DNA of 64,000 nt from CAZIAK01 sp964537035 (lineage in GTDB: Bacteria; Planctomycetota; B15-G4): positions 1-64,000 of the forward strand of contig CAZIAK010000006.1 of NCBI GenBank assembly GCA_964537035.1. Reading direction: 5' to 3'. A program made the translations under genes and the position numbers. Positions 27,615 through 36,856 of this stretch are shown piece after piece (position 1 is the first letter of the stretch; each line of letters starts with the position of its first letter). The notes beneath the pieces are model-generated. The model ran no database searches. It was not told the DNA's origin and saw nothing but the letters and a program-made list of their open reading frames with translations.

Positions 27615-29480
27615 TCATCGTCTCGCGTTGCCGCCCGCTTCCAGCAATGCGGTCAGTTGGAGTTGTTCGGGGCCCCGTCGCACGGTGAGCACCATCTCGT
27701 CCCCGGGCCTATGGGAGTAGAGCAGAACCATGTAGTCCTGGATGTTGCGAATGGCCGTACCGTCGATGGCCACGATGACGTCGCCGTGCATCAGGCCGCA
27801 ACCTTCGGCCGGCGAGTCGCCGCTCACGCCGTCAATGCGCACGCCGTCGTCGGCCGTGTAGGCATAGTCCGGGCGGGAGCCGAAGCGCACGCCGCCGCGG
27901 ACCACCGAACGACCCTCTGGAGGCTTCACGGTCGCGACCTGCGCCGGCCGACCCTCGTCCGGGTCGCGATACTCGGGCCGCTGATCCAGATCGCTCACGG
28001 AGACCACGAACTCCGCGGCCAAGGTGGCGATCAACGCACCCCGCTCGACGTCGACCAGACTCACATCATCGCTCGGCTTGTGATAATCGTCGTGCAGCCC
28101 GGTGAACAGGCTCAGCACCGGCACCTCGCTCTTGAAGAACGTGTAGTGGTCGCTGTTCGAGGTCACCGAAGGCGACGTGGTGAGCTGCAACCGTGACGCG
28201 CTGCTGTGATCTTCGCCGTCGACGACCTCGGCCCACTCATCCAACGCGCCCACCAGGTCTTCGAACAACTCGGGGAATACATCTCCGGAGCCCAGCCCGC
28301 CCACGGCGACGCGCCCGTCAGTCGCCCGGCCGATCATGTCCATGTTGACCATGGCCACGAGGCCATCGGTGGGCCACGGCGGATGCTCGTTGAGCCAGAT
28401 CGAGCCGAGCAAGCCCATCTCTTCGGCGCCGAACGTGGCGAAGACCACGGTGCGCCTGAGCAGGCCCGTTTGCTTCGCCAGCAGGTGCGCGATCTCGATG
28501 ACGCCCGCGGTGCCCGAGGCGTTGTCGTCAGCACCATTGTGAATCTGCCCCACAGCGTCGGCGCCGCCCATGGAGCTGCTCTGCCCCAGGCCGAGGTGAT
28601 CCATGTGGGCGCCCACGAGAATCCATTCGTGGGCCAGCTCGGGGTCGTTGCCCACCAGCACACCGACCACGTTCTTGGTGGCCAGTTGCGCCCGCTCGCT
28701 GGCGATGTGCAGTGTCACAACGACCTGCCCCAGATCGACGCTCGCCGTTTGGCCCGATTCGTCGATCAGGCGTTGCTGCGCTGTGAGATCGAAGCCCGAA
28801 CCGGCCAACACGGTCGCCACCGCTTGCCCGGTCAGCTGCGCCGCCGGCAGGGACGCCGTCACACCCGCAGAGCCCTCCCGTTCGTAGGGCAGGGTCACGT
28901 CTTGAGCGCTGCCCCGCGGCGAAGACACGGGGTCGTTCGCGATCAGGATGCCCGCGGCGCCGTTCTTGTAGGCCGTGTTGATCTGGCTGGCGAAGTCATT
29001 GGGCTGCTGGCCCGGACCTCCAGCGATCACCAGCACCACCTTGCCCTTCACGTCGAGATCGGCGTAGTCGTCGTGACCGTCCTCTGCCGAGAAGCCGTAG
29101 CCTGCGAACACGAGCGGGCCGCTCAACTCGCACGCTGGCACGGAGGAGAAGGGCATCCAGTCCTGCCCCACGGTCAACTCATGGCCTGCGATGACCAGCA
29201 CGTTACCCTCGATCAGGCGCCGATTGCCCGCCGCGTCGAAGCGCTGAAACCAATCGCCCCCGTCACCGTAGGGCACCAGGCCCGCTGCCTCGAACTCGGC
29301 GGCCACGTAGTCAGCTGCGGCGTCCAGGCCAGCGGTCCCCGTGCCTCGACCAGCCAGGGTGTCGTCCGCCAGAAAAGCCACGTGCTGCTCGAAGCGATCT
29401 GCGGAAATGGGCGCGAAGCGTGGTCCGGCGCAGCCACTCAGGGCCAGGGCGCAGACCATCAGAAGAAGAGGTGATCTCAT
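27615..29480 (-). CDS. M28-family zinc peptidase lipoprotein with PDZ domain
   Basis: A 621-residue envelope lipoprotein: the signal peptide MRSPLLLMVCALALSGC ends in a lipobox with Cys17. A protease-associated (PA) insert spans about residues 130-235. The M28 aminopeptidase core shows GAHMDHLG, HNGADDNASGTAG, FATFGAEEMGLLGS and a late SDHYTFF, which supply the two-zinc ligands. A PDZ domain (GVRIDGVSGDSPAEGCGLMHGDVIVAIDG) closes the protein at about residues 520-610. It should hydrolyse amino-terminal residues from peptides in the periplasm or outside the cell. ATG 29480 is used because it starts the signal peptide. It is separated from ispG by a single base. Confidence 0.92.
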   Translation of the reverse strand: MRSPLLLMVCALALSGCAGPRFAPISADRFEQHVAFLADDTLAGRGTGTAGLDAAADYVAAEFEAAGLVPYGDGGDWFQRFDAAGNRRLIEGNVLVIAGHELTVGQDWMPFSSVPACELSGPLVFAGYGFSAEDGHDDYADLDVKGKVVLVIAGGPGQQPNDFASQINTAYKNGAAGILIANDPVSSPRGSAQDVTLPYEREGSAGVTASLPAAQLTGQAVATVLAGSGFDLTAQQRLIDESGQTASVDLGQVVVTLHIASERAQLATKNVVGVLVGNDPELAHEWILVGAHMDHLGLGQSSSMGGADAVGQIHNGADDNASGTAGVIEIAHLLAKQTGLLRRTVVFATFGAEEMGLLGSIWLNEHPPWPTDGLVAMVNMDMIGRATDGRVAVGGLGSGDVFPELFEDLVGALDEWAEVVDGEDHSSASRLQLTTSPSVTSNSDHYTFFKSEVPVLSLFTGLHDDYHKPSDDVSLVDVERGALIATLAAEFVVSVSDLDQRPEYRDPDEGRPAQVATVKPPEGRSVVRGGVRFGSRPDYAYTADDGVRIDGVSGDSPAEGCGLMHGDVIVAIDGTAIRNIQDYMVLLYSHRPGDEMVLTVRRGPEQLQLTALLEAGGNARR

Positions 29481-29681
29481 GTCAGGAAGGGCTTGTTCGA
29501 GAGCGGCTGCTGAAGAGCTGCGGGTCCTCTGAGGCGCGACGTGACGCCCCCGGGGTGAACCCGCCAGATTAGCCGTTCGCCGCCAGCCGCGACAGCCACC
29601 CCGGCCAACCCGCCCCTTGCGCGGCCCCCGCTCCTCTCTCCCTGCGGGTCTGGCCGGCCCACTCATGAGCGGCCATTCAGC

Positions 29682-30884
29682 TCAACGACAGGCCGCCACT
29701 GCCTCGGGGAGCACGGCCAGCAGGCGATCCATGTCGACGTCCGTGTTGTAGAGAGCCAGGCTGGCCCGCAGGGTGGGGCCGTGGCCGAGGCGGCGCAGCA
29801 GGGGCTCGGCGCAGTGCCAGCCCGCGCGGACCGCCACCCCGGCCATGTCCAGCACCGTGGCGGCGAGGTGCACATCGCCCCCAGGAATGGCCAGGGACAC
29901 CGAGCCCGAGCGCCTCTCGGTGCCCTCCGGCCCCAGCAGAACCACCCCCTCCACCTGGGCCAGCCCGGCCAGGAGCCGTTCGAGCAGCCCTCGCTCGTGG
30001 GCCCGAATGGCCTCGATCCCCAGCTCGTCGAGCAGGTCGAGGGCGGGGACAAGGGCTGCGGCGGGCGCAGCGGCAGGGGTCCCGGCCTCGAAGCGGTAGG
30101 GCACTCGTTGCCAGTGAGCGCCGTCCTGATCGACCGTCTCGACCATCTCGCCACCGAAGACCACGGGCTCGAGCCGCTCGAGCACGCCTCGGCGGCCCAC
30201 CAACACCCCCAGGCCCATGGGCCCGTACATCTTGTGCGCCGAGAAGGCCAGAAAGTCCGCCTGGACACAGCCCTCGTCGAGGGGCAGGTGCTGCACGGAC
30301 TGGGTCACGTCGAGCAGCACGGGCAGGCCCCGGTGGGCAGCGGCGGCCACCAACCGGTCGGTGGGCACGATGGTCCCCAGGGCATTGCTCACCCGGGTGG
30401 CCGCCACGAAGGCAGCGTCGGCGGGGAGCTCGATGGGTTCGACCAGCAGGCCCTGCTCATCGCTCTCGAGCACGTGCAGCCGGGCCCCGGTACGCCGGCA
30501 GACCTGCTGCCAGGGCACCAGGTTGCTGTGATGCTCCAGGGCCGTGACCACGATGGCGTCACCCGGGCCCACCAGGGTCTCCACGAAGCCCCGGGCCACT
30601 AGGTTGATCGAGTCGGTGGCGTTGCGGGTGAAGACCACCTCGTCGGCCTCGGCCTCTACGAAACGGGCCACCCGCTTCCGGGCGCCCTCGTAGGCCGCCG
30701 TGGCCGCCATGCCCAGGCGGTGGTTGGCCCGGTGCACGTTGGCGTTGCTCTCCAAGTAGAAACGCTGCAGAGCGTCGAGAACGGCCTGTGGGCGGTGGGT
30801 CGTGGCCGCATTGTCGAGAGGCACCAGGTCGCCGCCCTGAAGGGCGGGGAACCGTCCTCGAACAGAGGCGAGCGGGGGGCTCAC
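29682..30884 (-). CDS. sufS: Cysteine desulfurase, SufS-like (class II)
   Basis: A 400-residue PLP enzyme that takes sulfur from cysteine for Fe-S cluster assembly. The PLP lysine is Lys218 in FSAHKMYGPMG. LEHHSNLVPWQ and the ATDSINLVA segment are conserved, and the catalytic cysteine sits in RAGWHCAEPLLRRLG, the class II context. No other suf gene is in the window. The GTG start at 30884 lies 7 bases after the YqeY-like gene. A selenocysteine lyase (CsdA) role cannot be excluded. Confidence 0.9.
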   Translation of the reverse strand: MSPPLASVRGRFPALQGGDLVPLDNAATTHRPQAVLDALQRFYLESNANVHRANHRLGMAATAAYEGARKRVARFVEAEADEVVFTRNATDSINLVARGFVETLVGPGDAIVVTALEHHSNLVPWQQVCRRTGARLHVLESDEQGLLVEPIELPADAAFVAATRVSNALGTIVPTDRLVAAAAHRGLPVLLDVTQSVQHLPLDEGCVQADFLAFSAHKMYGPMGLGVLVGRRGVLERLEPVVFGGEMVETVDQDGAHWQRVPYRFEAGTPAAAPAAALVPALDLLDELGIEAIRAHERGLLERLLAGLAQVEGVVLLGPEGTERRSGSVSLAIPGGDVHLAATVLDMAGVAVRAGWHCAEPLLRRLGHGPTLRASLALYNTDVDMDRLLAVLPEAVAACR

Positions 30885-30891
30885 GGCGGCG

Positions 30892-31347
30892 TCAGCTCAA
30901 CCGCTTGGCCACGATGCCCGAGACCACCTTGCCGTCGGCCCGGCCCTCGGTGCGCACCTTGACCTCTTTCATCACCGCGCCCATCTCTTTCTTGGTGGTG
31001 GCGCCGAGCTCGACGATCACCGTGTCGACGATGACCTCGATCTCGGCAGAGGACATCTCGGCGGGCAGGTAGCGCCGCAGCACCTCGATCTGGAAGCGCT
31101 CCTTGCTCTCAAGGTCTTCGCGCTTGGCCTCCCGGTACATGTCTGCGGACTCGTTGCGGGTCTTGACGCCCTTGCGCAGGACCTTCAGCACGATCTCATC
31201 GCCGAAGCCCTCGCGACTGAGCCCCTCGGCGATGGCGGCGTTCTTGACGTCCGAGATCACCGTACGCAGCACCTCGAGATCGTCCTTGGCCCCGCTCTTC
31301 ATGGCGGTCTTGATGTCGTTCTTCAGGCGTGTCTCAAGGGTGGTCAT
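30892..31347 (-). CDS. YqeY-like protein (GatB/YqeY domain)
   Basis: A 151-residue protein matching the GatB/Yqey domain over its full length. It starts TTLETRLKNDIKTAMKSGAKDDLEVLRTV and ends TEGRADGKVVSGIVAKRLS, the helical bundle that in GatB binds tRNA. Stand-alone YqeY proteins have no settled function, though a tRNA-related role is suspected. It is followed by sufS 7 bases later. ATG start. Confidence 0.92.
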   Translation of the reverse strand: MTTLETRLKNDIKTAMKSGAKDDLEVLRTVISDVKNAAIAEGLSREGFGDEIVLKVLRKGVKTRNESADMYREAKREDLESKERFQIEVLRRYLPAEMSSAEIEVIVDTVIVELGATTKKEMGAVMKEVKVRTEGRADGKVVSGIVAKRLS

Positions 31348-31550
31348 GAAAACGGCTGTCCATAGGTGACTGAGGGGAGGGAAGAGCGGCGAGACTGGAC
31401 GTGCACCAGCTCACGGCGAAATCGCACCGGCGAAGCGCAGCTCGGGGAGCGTCTCGGCAGGTCGGGTGAGTATACTCGCGCCGCTTCCCCGTCGATGCCA
31501 GCGGTCACAGAGCCGGGCAGCCGGCGGCGAAGCTCTGGAGGCGACCCACC

Positions 31551-33707
31551 GTGCGACGATCCCTGAGACGATCCCTGCAGACTCCCTTGGGCTACGCGCT
31601 GCTGGCCTGGTGCATGGCGGGCTGCACGATTGGTCTCCCCCGCGACCCTCCCAAGGGGGCCGCCGAGCAGGCCACGAGGGCCAGGGCCCTGCCCAGCCCC
31701 AGCCAGCCCTCCGATCTCACCGATCTGGTGACCCACCTGGCCGACGACGGCTCCCTGGTCGCTGGCCTCACCCACGTCGATCCGGCCATTCGCCGGGTGG
31801 CCGCCAGGGGACTGTCCCGCCTCCCAGAACCCGAGGACCTCAAGCAGGTGCTGCTGCGGGCCTCTGTAGAGCCCGATGCAGACGTCCTGGCCGAGCTCTG
31901 CTTCGCCTTCGGCCGCTGGGAAGACCCCGAGGCCGGGGCTCCCCTGCGCAAGCTGGCCCTGCACCCCTCTTCGTCCGTGCGCGCCGCCGCCCTCTCGGCC
32001 CTGGGTCGGCTGAGGGACGACCGGGAGACGGATCTGCTGGTGCGTGCCCTGGCCGACACCAACTCCACCGTGCGCCAGGCCGCCGCCCTGGCCCTGGCTG
32101 ACCTGGACGGTCGCCGCTTCGACCATCCCCGCAAGGCCTCGACAGCCACCCTCACCCGACGGGATGAGGCCCTGGCCCAGGCCTTGCACGACGATCCCGA
32201 CCAGGGTGTGCGCTGGCGGGCGGCCTACACCCTGGCCTCGATCCTGCCCCGGGCGGCCCACGAGGCCCCCCTGCGGCAAGCGCTCACCGAGTCGGCCGAT
32301 GACCCGGTGACCCTGGCCTTCGCGCTCCGGGGGCTGGCTGCCTTGCATGACGAGGGCTTGGCCGACGCCCTCGAGGCGGCCCGTCAGTTCATGGGCCACA
32401 GCGATCAGCGGGTGGTCATGGAAGCCGTCGCCATCCTGGGCGCCCACGGCCCCTACCAGGAGGTGGCCGAGCTGGCTTTCGAGCACAGCAACCCGGCGGT
32501 GCGCACCGCGGCCTGGTCGTCTGTAGCCGCGGCCCGGGCTCGTGAGCGGGCTCTGAGGGCCTCTGAGACGGGCGCCCCCCAGTGGCCAGGCACCCTGGCC
32601 GATCTCGATCAACGGCTGCAGGTTCAGCTGCAGGTCGAGCTGGAGCCGTCAGTGAAGCGAGCGGCCCTGACCGCCCTGGCCCACATCGATGACGCCCTGG
32701 CCGAGACCCTGGGAGCGAGCTGGCGCGAGAGCCTTCCCGCCACCAGCGAGCTGCCCGAGATCGAGCAGACCCGCACCGGTCTGGCCCTGCTCTCCGTGCA
32801 GCAGCTGGCTCTGTCGTCCGATCCCCGTGATCGGGCCCGAGCTGGCGAGCTGATCGCCTCCGGCATCGCCCAGGACGGCGACCTGATCATCGCCCTGCTC
32901 GACGACCCTGACCCCCGGGTGCAAGCATCGGTGCTGCCCCTGCTCGGCGACGACCGTTACGCCTCGCTGCGCCCTCGCCTGGAGGATGCCTTGAAGAGCG
33001 GTGATCCGGCCTTGATGAGCCAGGCGGCCAAGGCGGCCGCCCCGCTGATCGAGAGCGGTCTGGCGCCCCCCTGGCTGGTCAGCAGCGTGGCAGACGCCCT
33101 GGAAGGAGCCCAGAGCTTCGTGCTGGAGGAGACCCGCATCGAGCTGGCAGCCGCCCTGGGCCTGCCGCCTCTCGACGGGCCGCAGCACGTCTCACCCAGC
33201 ACCAGTCCGCTACTGCAACTGCTCATGGAACAAGAGGTTGAGACCTCGAAGGACTCCCACCCGCTGGTGCGCATGGAGACATCCCGGGGCGTGGTGGTGC
33301 TGCGGCTCGAGCGCACCCTGGCCCCTGTCCACGTGGCCTCGTTTCTCGAGCTGGCCGAGGCCGGCTTCTACGACGGCCTCGACTTTCACAGGGTGGTGCC
33401 GAACTTCGTGGTCCAGGGTCTCGACCCCCGGGGCGATGGCTGGGGCGTGGGGGGACGGCGAGTCCCCGATGAGCAGAGCTCCCGGCCATTCGTCACAGGC
33501 ACCGTGGGCATGCCCAGCGCAGGCCAGCCCCACACGGGAGGCTGTCAGATCTTCATCACCCTGCTGCCCACCCCGCACCTCAATGGCAACTACACGGTCT
33601 TCGGCCAGGTGGTGCAGGGCCTCGATGTGGTCGAGTCGCTGCTGATCGGCGACCGGGTGCTCTCCGTGCGGCTCACCGACGACGACCCCGCCGACCAACC
33701 CGGCTGA
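31551..33707 (+). CDS. HEAT-repeat lipoprotein with C-terminal cyclophilin-type peptidyl-prolyl isomerase domain
   Basis: A 718-residue protein. The GTG start at 31551 gives a basic N-terminus and hydrophobic segment ending in MAGC, a likely lipobox near residue 25. Residues about 60-540 are Ala/Leu-rich helical repeats with the HEAT pattern (RRVAARGLSRL, VRAAALSALGRLRD, VRQAAALALADL). Residues about 560-705 form a cyclophilin domain: METSRGVVVLRLERTLAPVHVASFL, FYDGLDFHRVVPNFVVQGLDPRG, then GCQIFITLLPTPHLNGNYTVFGQV. It probably assists folding of exported proteins in the envelope, the HEAT array serving as a docking surface. The upstream palindrome GAGTATACTC (31468-31477) includes a possible -10. 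Confidence 0.85.
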   Translation: MRRSLRRSLQTPLGYALLAWCMAGCTIGLPRDPPKGAAEQATRARALPSPSQPSDLTDLVTHLADDGSLVAGLTHVDPAIRRVAARGLSRLPEPEDLKQVLLRASVEPDADVLAELCFAFGRWEDPEAGAPLRKLALHPSSSVRAAALSALGRLRDDRETDLLVRALADTNSTVRQAAALALADLDGRRFDHPRKASTATLTRRDEALAQALHDDPDQGVRWRAAYTLASILPRAAHEAPLRQALTESADDPVTLAFALRGLAALHDEGLADALEAARQFMGHSDQRVVMEAVAILGAHGPYQEVAELAFEHSNPAVRTAAWSSVAAARARERALRASETGAPQWPGTLADLDQRLQVQLQVELEPSVKRAALTALAHIDDALAETLGASWRESLPATSELPEIEQTRTGLALLSVQQLALSSDPRDRARAGELIASGIAQDGDLIIALLDDPDPRVQASVLPLLGDDRYASLRPRLEDALKSGDPALMSQAAKAAAPLIESGLAPPWLVSSVADALEGAQSFVLEETRIELAAALGLPPLDGPQHVSPSTSPLLQLLMEQEVETSKDSHPLVRMETSRGVVVLRLERTLAPVHVASFLELAEAGFYDGLDFHRVVPNFVVQGLDPRGDGWGVGGRRVPDEQSSRPFVTGTVGMPSAGQPHTGGCQIFITLLPTPHLNGNYTVFGQVVQGLDVVESLLIGDRVLSVRLTDDDPADQPG

Positions 33708-33777
33708 GCAGCCATCCTGACCGACCAAGCTGCCCTGCCGTTCACTCCCCAACAGCATTTCTCAGGACTCTCGACCC

Positions 33778-34539
33778 ATGACGGACCTCTTTCGAATCGA
33801 CGACCAGGTCGCGCTCATCACTGGCGGCGGCCGGGGCCTCGGTCGGGCCATGGCCGTGGGGCTGGCGAAGGCTGGCGCTGACGTGGTGGTGGTGGCCCGA
33901 CGTGAGAGCGATCTGGCCGAGACCGTGGCAGCAGTCGAAGCCGTGGGCCGACGAGGGCTGGCGGTGGTGGGCGACGTGGCCGATGTGGCCACCGCACCCC
34001 GGGCCGTCGACGCCGCTCTGGCCACCTTCGGGCGCATCGACATCCTGATCAACAACGCGGGCCTCTACGACATGGGCCCCGTCGAGCAGACCGAAGACGA
34101 GGCCTGGCGAGCCGTGCTCGACGTGAACCTCATGGGCAGCTTTCGCTTCGCCAAGGCGGTGGGTCCCCACTTCTTGAAGCAGGGCTCGGGCAAGGTGGTC
34201 AACATCGCTTCGGTGCTGGGCACGTTCGGTGTGGGCGAGGCCACCGCGTACTGCACGGCGAAGGCGGGCATCATGGGCTTCACCCGCTCGCTCGCAGTGG
34301 AGTGGGGCGGGCAGGGCATCGCCGTCAACGCCATCGCCCCGGGCCTCTTTGACACGGACATGTCCGCGGGGGTCATGCAGAACAAGGACTTCTACGACGG
34401 CATCGTGGCCGGCATCCCCCGAGGGCGTCACGGCGATCCGGATGAGATCGTGGGCACCGCGGTGTACCTGTGCAGTTCGGCGTCGAACCATGTGATCGGG
34501 CAAGTGATTCACGTGGATGGTGGGGCGACGATCAGCTAG
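33778..34539 (+). CDS. SDR-family NAD(P)-dependent oxidoreductase
   Basis: A 253-residue short-chain dehydrogenase with complete motifs: TGGGRGLG for cofactor binding, NNAG, catalytic Ser in NIASVLG, and YCTAK (Tyr/Lys). An arginine after the first beta strand (VVVARRES) hints at NADP. The substrate cannot be read; glucose/ribitol and 3-oxoacyl reductases share this layout. ATG start 71 bases after the HEAT-cyclophilin gene and 117 bases before rocD. Confidence 0.88.
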   Translation: MTDLFRIDDQVALITGGGRGLGRAMAVGLAKAGADVVVVARRESDLAETVAAVEAVGRRGLAVVGDVADVATAPRAVDAALATFGRIDILINNAGLYDMGPVEQTEDEAWRAVLDVNLMGSFRFAKAVGPHFLKQGSGKVVNIASVLGTFGVGEATAYCTAKAGIMGFTRSLAVEWGGQGIAVNAIAPGLFDTDMSAGVMQNKDFYDGIVAGIPRGRHGDPDEIVGTAVYLCSSASNHVIGQVIHVDGGATIS

Positions 34540-34656
34540 CAGGTTGTGTGCCTCGTGCCGCACGCCGGGCATGCCTCGAAGGGGCACCCAGACAACGGTT
34601 GCATCCCTGGCGGTTGCGGCGATGCTGTGCGACATCTTCCACCTGAGATTCGAGCC

Positions 34657-35877
34657 ATGACCTCACCCGCCGCCCGGCACACCGACGCCCAGGCCCTGAT
34701 CGCGCAAGAGAGCAAGTTCAGCGCCCACAACTACCACCCCCTCGACATCGTGCTGTCTCGCGGGGAGGGCTGTTGGGTCTGGGACACGGACGGCAACAAG
34801 TTCCTCGATTGCCTGGCGGCCTACTCGGCGGTGAACCAGGGACACAACCATCCCCGCCTGGTCAAGGCCCTCGTCGACCAGGCGCAGCAGTTGAGTCTGA
34901 CCTCACGGGCGTTTCGCAACGACCGCTTCGGTCCCTTCTGCGAGAAGCTGGCCACGCTCTCCGGCTACGACAAGGTGTTGATGATGAACACCGGCGCCGA
35001 AGCCGTAGAGACCGCCTTGAAGGCCGCGCGCAAGTGGGGCTACGAGGTGAAGGGCGTGGCCGACGGCGCGGCGAAGATCATGGTCTTCTCGGGCAACTTC
35101 CACGGGCGCACGACGACCATCGTGGGCTTCTCCGACGACCCGGTGGCGCGCACGGGCTACGGGCCGTTCACGCCGGGGTTCGTCACCGTGCCCTACGGCG
35201 ACATGGCCGCAGCGGCTGACGCCTTTGGACCAGACGTGGTCGCCGTACTGGTCGAGCCGGTGCAAGGCGAAGCGGGGGTGATCGTCCCTCCGGCGGACTT
35301 CTTGCAGGGGCTGCGCAAGCTCTGCGACGACAACAAGGCGCTGCTGATCTGCGACGAGATCCAGTCTGGTCTCGGGCGCACGGGCACGCTGTTCGCGCAC
35401 ACCCAGGCTGGCGTCCGGGCCGACGCGGTGACCATCGGCAAGGCCCTCTCCGGTGGCATGTATCCCATCTCGGCGTTCCTCGCGGACGACGAGGTGATGA
35501 ACGTCTTCACCCCGGGCTCTCACGGTTCGACCTACGGCGGCAACCCCTTGGCTTGCGCGGTGGCCGAAGCGGCGCTCGACGTGCTGGTCGAAGAACAGCT
35601 CAACGAACGGTCTACAGAGCTGGGCACGTACATGCTGGAGAAGATCCAGGCCATGGCCTCGCCTCACGTGGCAGAGGTGCGGGGCCTCGGTCTGTGGATC
35701 GGCGTGCAGCTCAAGCCCGAGGCCGGTGGCGCCAGGCGTTTTTGCGAGGCGCTGAAGCAGCAGGGCATGCTCTGCAAGGAGACCCACGAACACACCATCC
35801 GCTTCGCCCCGCCCCTGGTCATCGAGAAGAGCGAGATCGACTGGGCCCTGGAGCGCATCGCGGCCGTGCTCGCCTGA
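34657..35877 (+). CDS. rocD: Ornithine-oxo-acid aminotransferase
   Basis: A 406-residue class III PLP aminotransferase. It converts ornithine plus 2-oxoglutarate to glutamate semialdehyde and glutamate, linking arginine and proline catabolism. It opens SKFSAHNYHPLDIVLSRGEG, typical of ornithine aminotransferases. PLP contacts are in MNTGAEAVETA and CDEIQSGLGRTG, and the lysine is Lys262 in TIGKALSGG; HGSTYGGNPLAC follows. ATG 34657 is chosen over an upstream in-frame ATG at 34546 whose encoded leader is not protein-like. Confidence 0.92.
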   Translation: MTSPAARHTDAQALIAQESKFSAHNYHPLDIVLSRGEGCWVWDTDGNKFLDCLAAYSAVNQGHNHPRLVKALVDQAQQLSLTSRAFRNDRFGPFCEKLATLSGYDKVLMMNTGAEAVETALKAARKWGYEVKGVADGAAKIMVFSGNFHGRTTTIVGFSDDPVARTGYGPFTPGFVTVPYGDMAAAADAFGPDVVAVLVEPVQGEAGVIVPPADFLQGLRKLCDDNKALLICDEIQSGLGRTGTLFAHTQAGVRADAVTIGKALSGGMYPISAFLADDEVMNVFTPGSHGSTYGGNPLACAVAEAALDVLVEEQLNERSTELGTYMLEKIQAMASPHVAEVRGLGLWIGVQLKPEAGGARRFCEALKQQGMLCKETHEHTIRFAPPLVIEKSEIDWALERIAAVLA

Positions 35878-35886
35878 GACCGACCG

Positions 35887-35916
35887 CCTAGTTCAGCCTA
35901 GTTCAGCCTAGTTCAG
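35887..35916. repeat. Three exact tandem copies of a 10-mer over the pilin-like stop codon
   Basis: CCTAGTTCAG is repeated three times without change. Read on the minus strand, the first copy contains the last codons and TAG stop of the pilin-like gene, so the 3' end of that gene has been duplicated twice by slippage. It lies between convergent genes. Confidence 0.9.
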
Positions 35917-36474
35917 CGAGTAGGTGATCAGCTGCACCAGGTCGTCGCCCCGGGCGTCACCGGCAAAGATGTCCTCGGCCGCCGTGTTCAGCTTGCCGTC
36001 GAGGCCGTAGGACACGAGCATCAGCCCGCCGGATGTCCCCGAGTAGCCGTGGGCGTAGGTGAAGACCCGATACTGCCGGCCCCAGGGATCGACCAGGCCG
36101 TCGTAGGCGCCCTTGCTGAAATCCGAGACGCGCTTGTGGCCGCTGACCACCACGCCGTCGTTCAGGTAGGGGCCGTCCCAGCCGGCGTTCTTGGTGGTGT
36201 TGCGATAGAAGCCGAAGTAGGTCGAGAAGCTGTGGTTCCCCGTCTTGATCGGCAGCTTGTCGTAGGGCGTCGGCCAGTCGAGGGTGTCGGCCTTGTACTT
36301 GGTGAAGGCCCTGGCGATCTGGTCCATCTGCTCGTGGGCCTCACCCCGCTGACTCTCGTTCAGATAGGTGTTCATGCTCGGGATGAGCACGCCCGCCAGC
36401 CCCACCAGAGCCACCACGGTGACGATGAGCTCGACGGTGGAGAAACCTCGTTGGCGCAGGTTCTTCAGGTGCAC
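35908..36474 (-). CDS. Type IV pilin / type II secretion pseudopilin-like protein
   Basis: A 188-residue protein with a class III signal: a short basic leader (LKNLRQRG) cut before Phe, then FSTVELIVTVVALVGLAGVLIPSM with Glu at +5. The mature body includes WDGPYL and VDPWGRQYRV, motifs common in GspG-like pseudopilins (WGxPY, DPWGxxY). No pilus or secretion genes lie nearby, so it is an orphan. The start is the GTG at 36474, which places the cleavage site 9 residues in; a longer frame from 36585 would add a charged leader not usual for prepilins. Confidence 0.8.
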   Translation of the reverse strand: MHLKNLRQRGFSTVELIVTVVALVGLAGVLIPSMNTYLNESQRGEAHEQMDQIARAFTKYKADTLDWPTPYDKLPIKTGNHSFSTYFGFYRNTTKNAGWDGPYLNDGVVVSGHKRVSDFSKGAYDGLVDPWGRQYRVFTYAHGYSGTSGGLMLVSYGLDGKLNTAAEDIFAGDARGDDLVQLITYSLN

Positions 36475-36679
36475 GGTGATAGGCCTCGGCTGCTCGCGGA
36501 CCTCGCCGCCGCCATGGCCACGAGAGGAGTCCTCATCGATCAGCGCCCCCCGGCGTCTTGACCGTTTCCTCGCCGATCGAGCCATATCTTCCGCCCCCGG
36601 CCCCAGCTGGGTATCGTGCCCGCCGGCTGACCAAGGGGGCTCTCCCCGCCGTCAGGCCACGCAAGAGCAGCTGATTTGT

Positions 36680-36756
36680 GCGCCCGTAGCTCAGTTGGAT
36701 AGAGCACCGGTTTCCTAAACCGGGGGTCGTGGGTTCAAATCCCGCCGGGCGTACCA
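36680..36756 (+). tRNA. tRNA-Arg (anticodon CCU)
   Basis: A 77-base cloverleaf with encoded CCA. The acceptor stem GCGCCCG pairs with CGGGCGT (one G-T). The D arm is GCTC/GAGC; anticodon stem CCGGT/ACCGG encloses the loop TTCCTAA, giving CCT. The T arm is GTGGG-TTCAAAT-CCCGC. Discriminator A. The last 19 bases plus one downstream are repeated 1019 bases further on. Confidence 0.95.
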
Positions 36757-36757
36757 G
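36738..36757 (+). repeat. 20-bp direct repeat, copy 1 (tRNA-Arg 3' end; attL-like)
   Basis: These 20 bases include the 3' half of the T stem, the acceptor 3' strand and CCA of tRNA-Arg. They recur exactly at 37757-37776, with a two-gene module between. This is the geometry left by site-specific integration into a tRNA gene. Confidence 0.75.
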
Positions 36758-36856
36758 TTTGCGTGGGGTTTTCGAGGGGGAGGGGTCTCGACTGCTGTTG
36801 AGCTGACAGCCCGGCAGGCTCGACAGCAGCCAGCAGGGGTGCGCTACCATGTCCCG

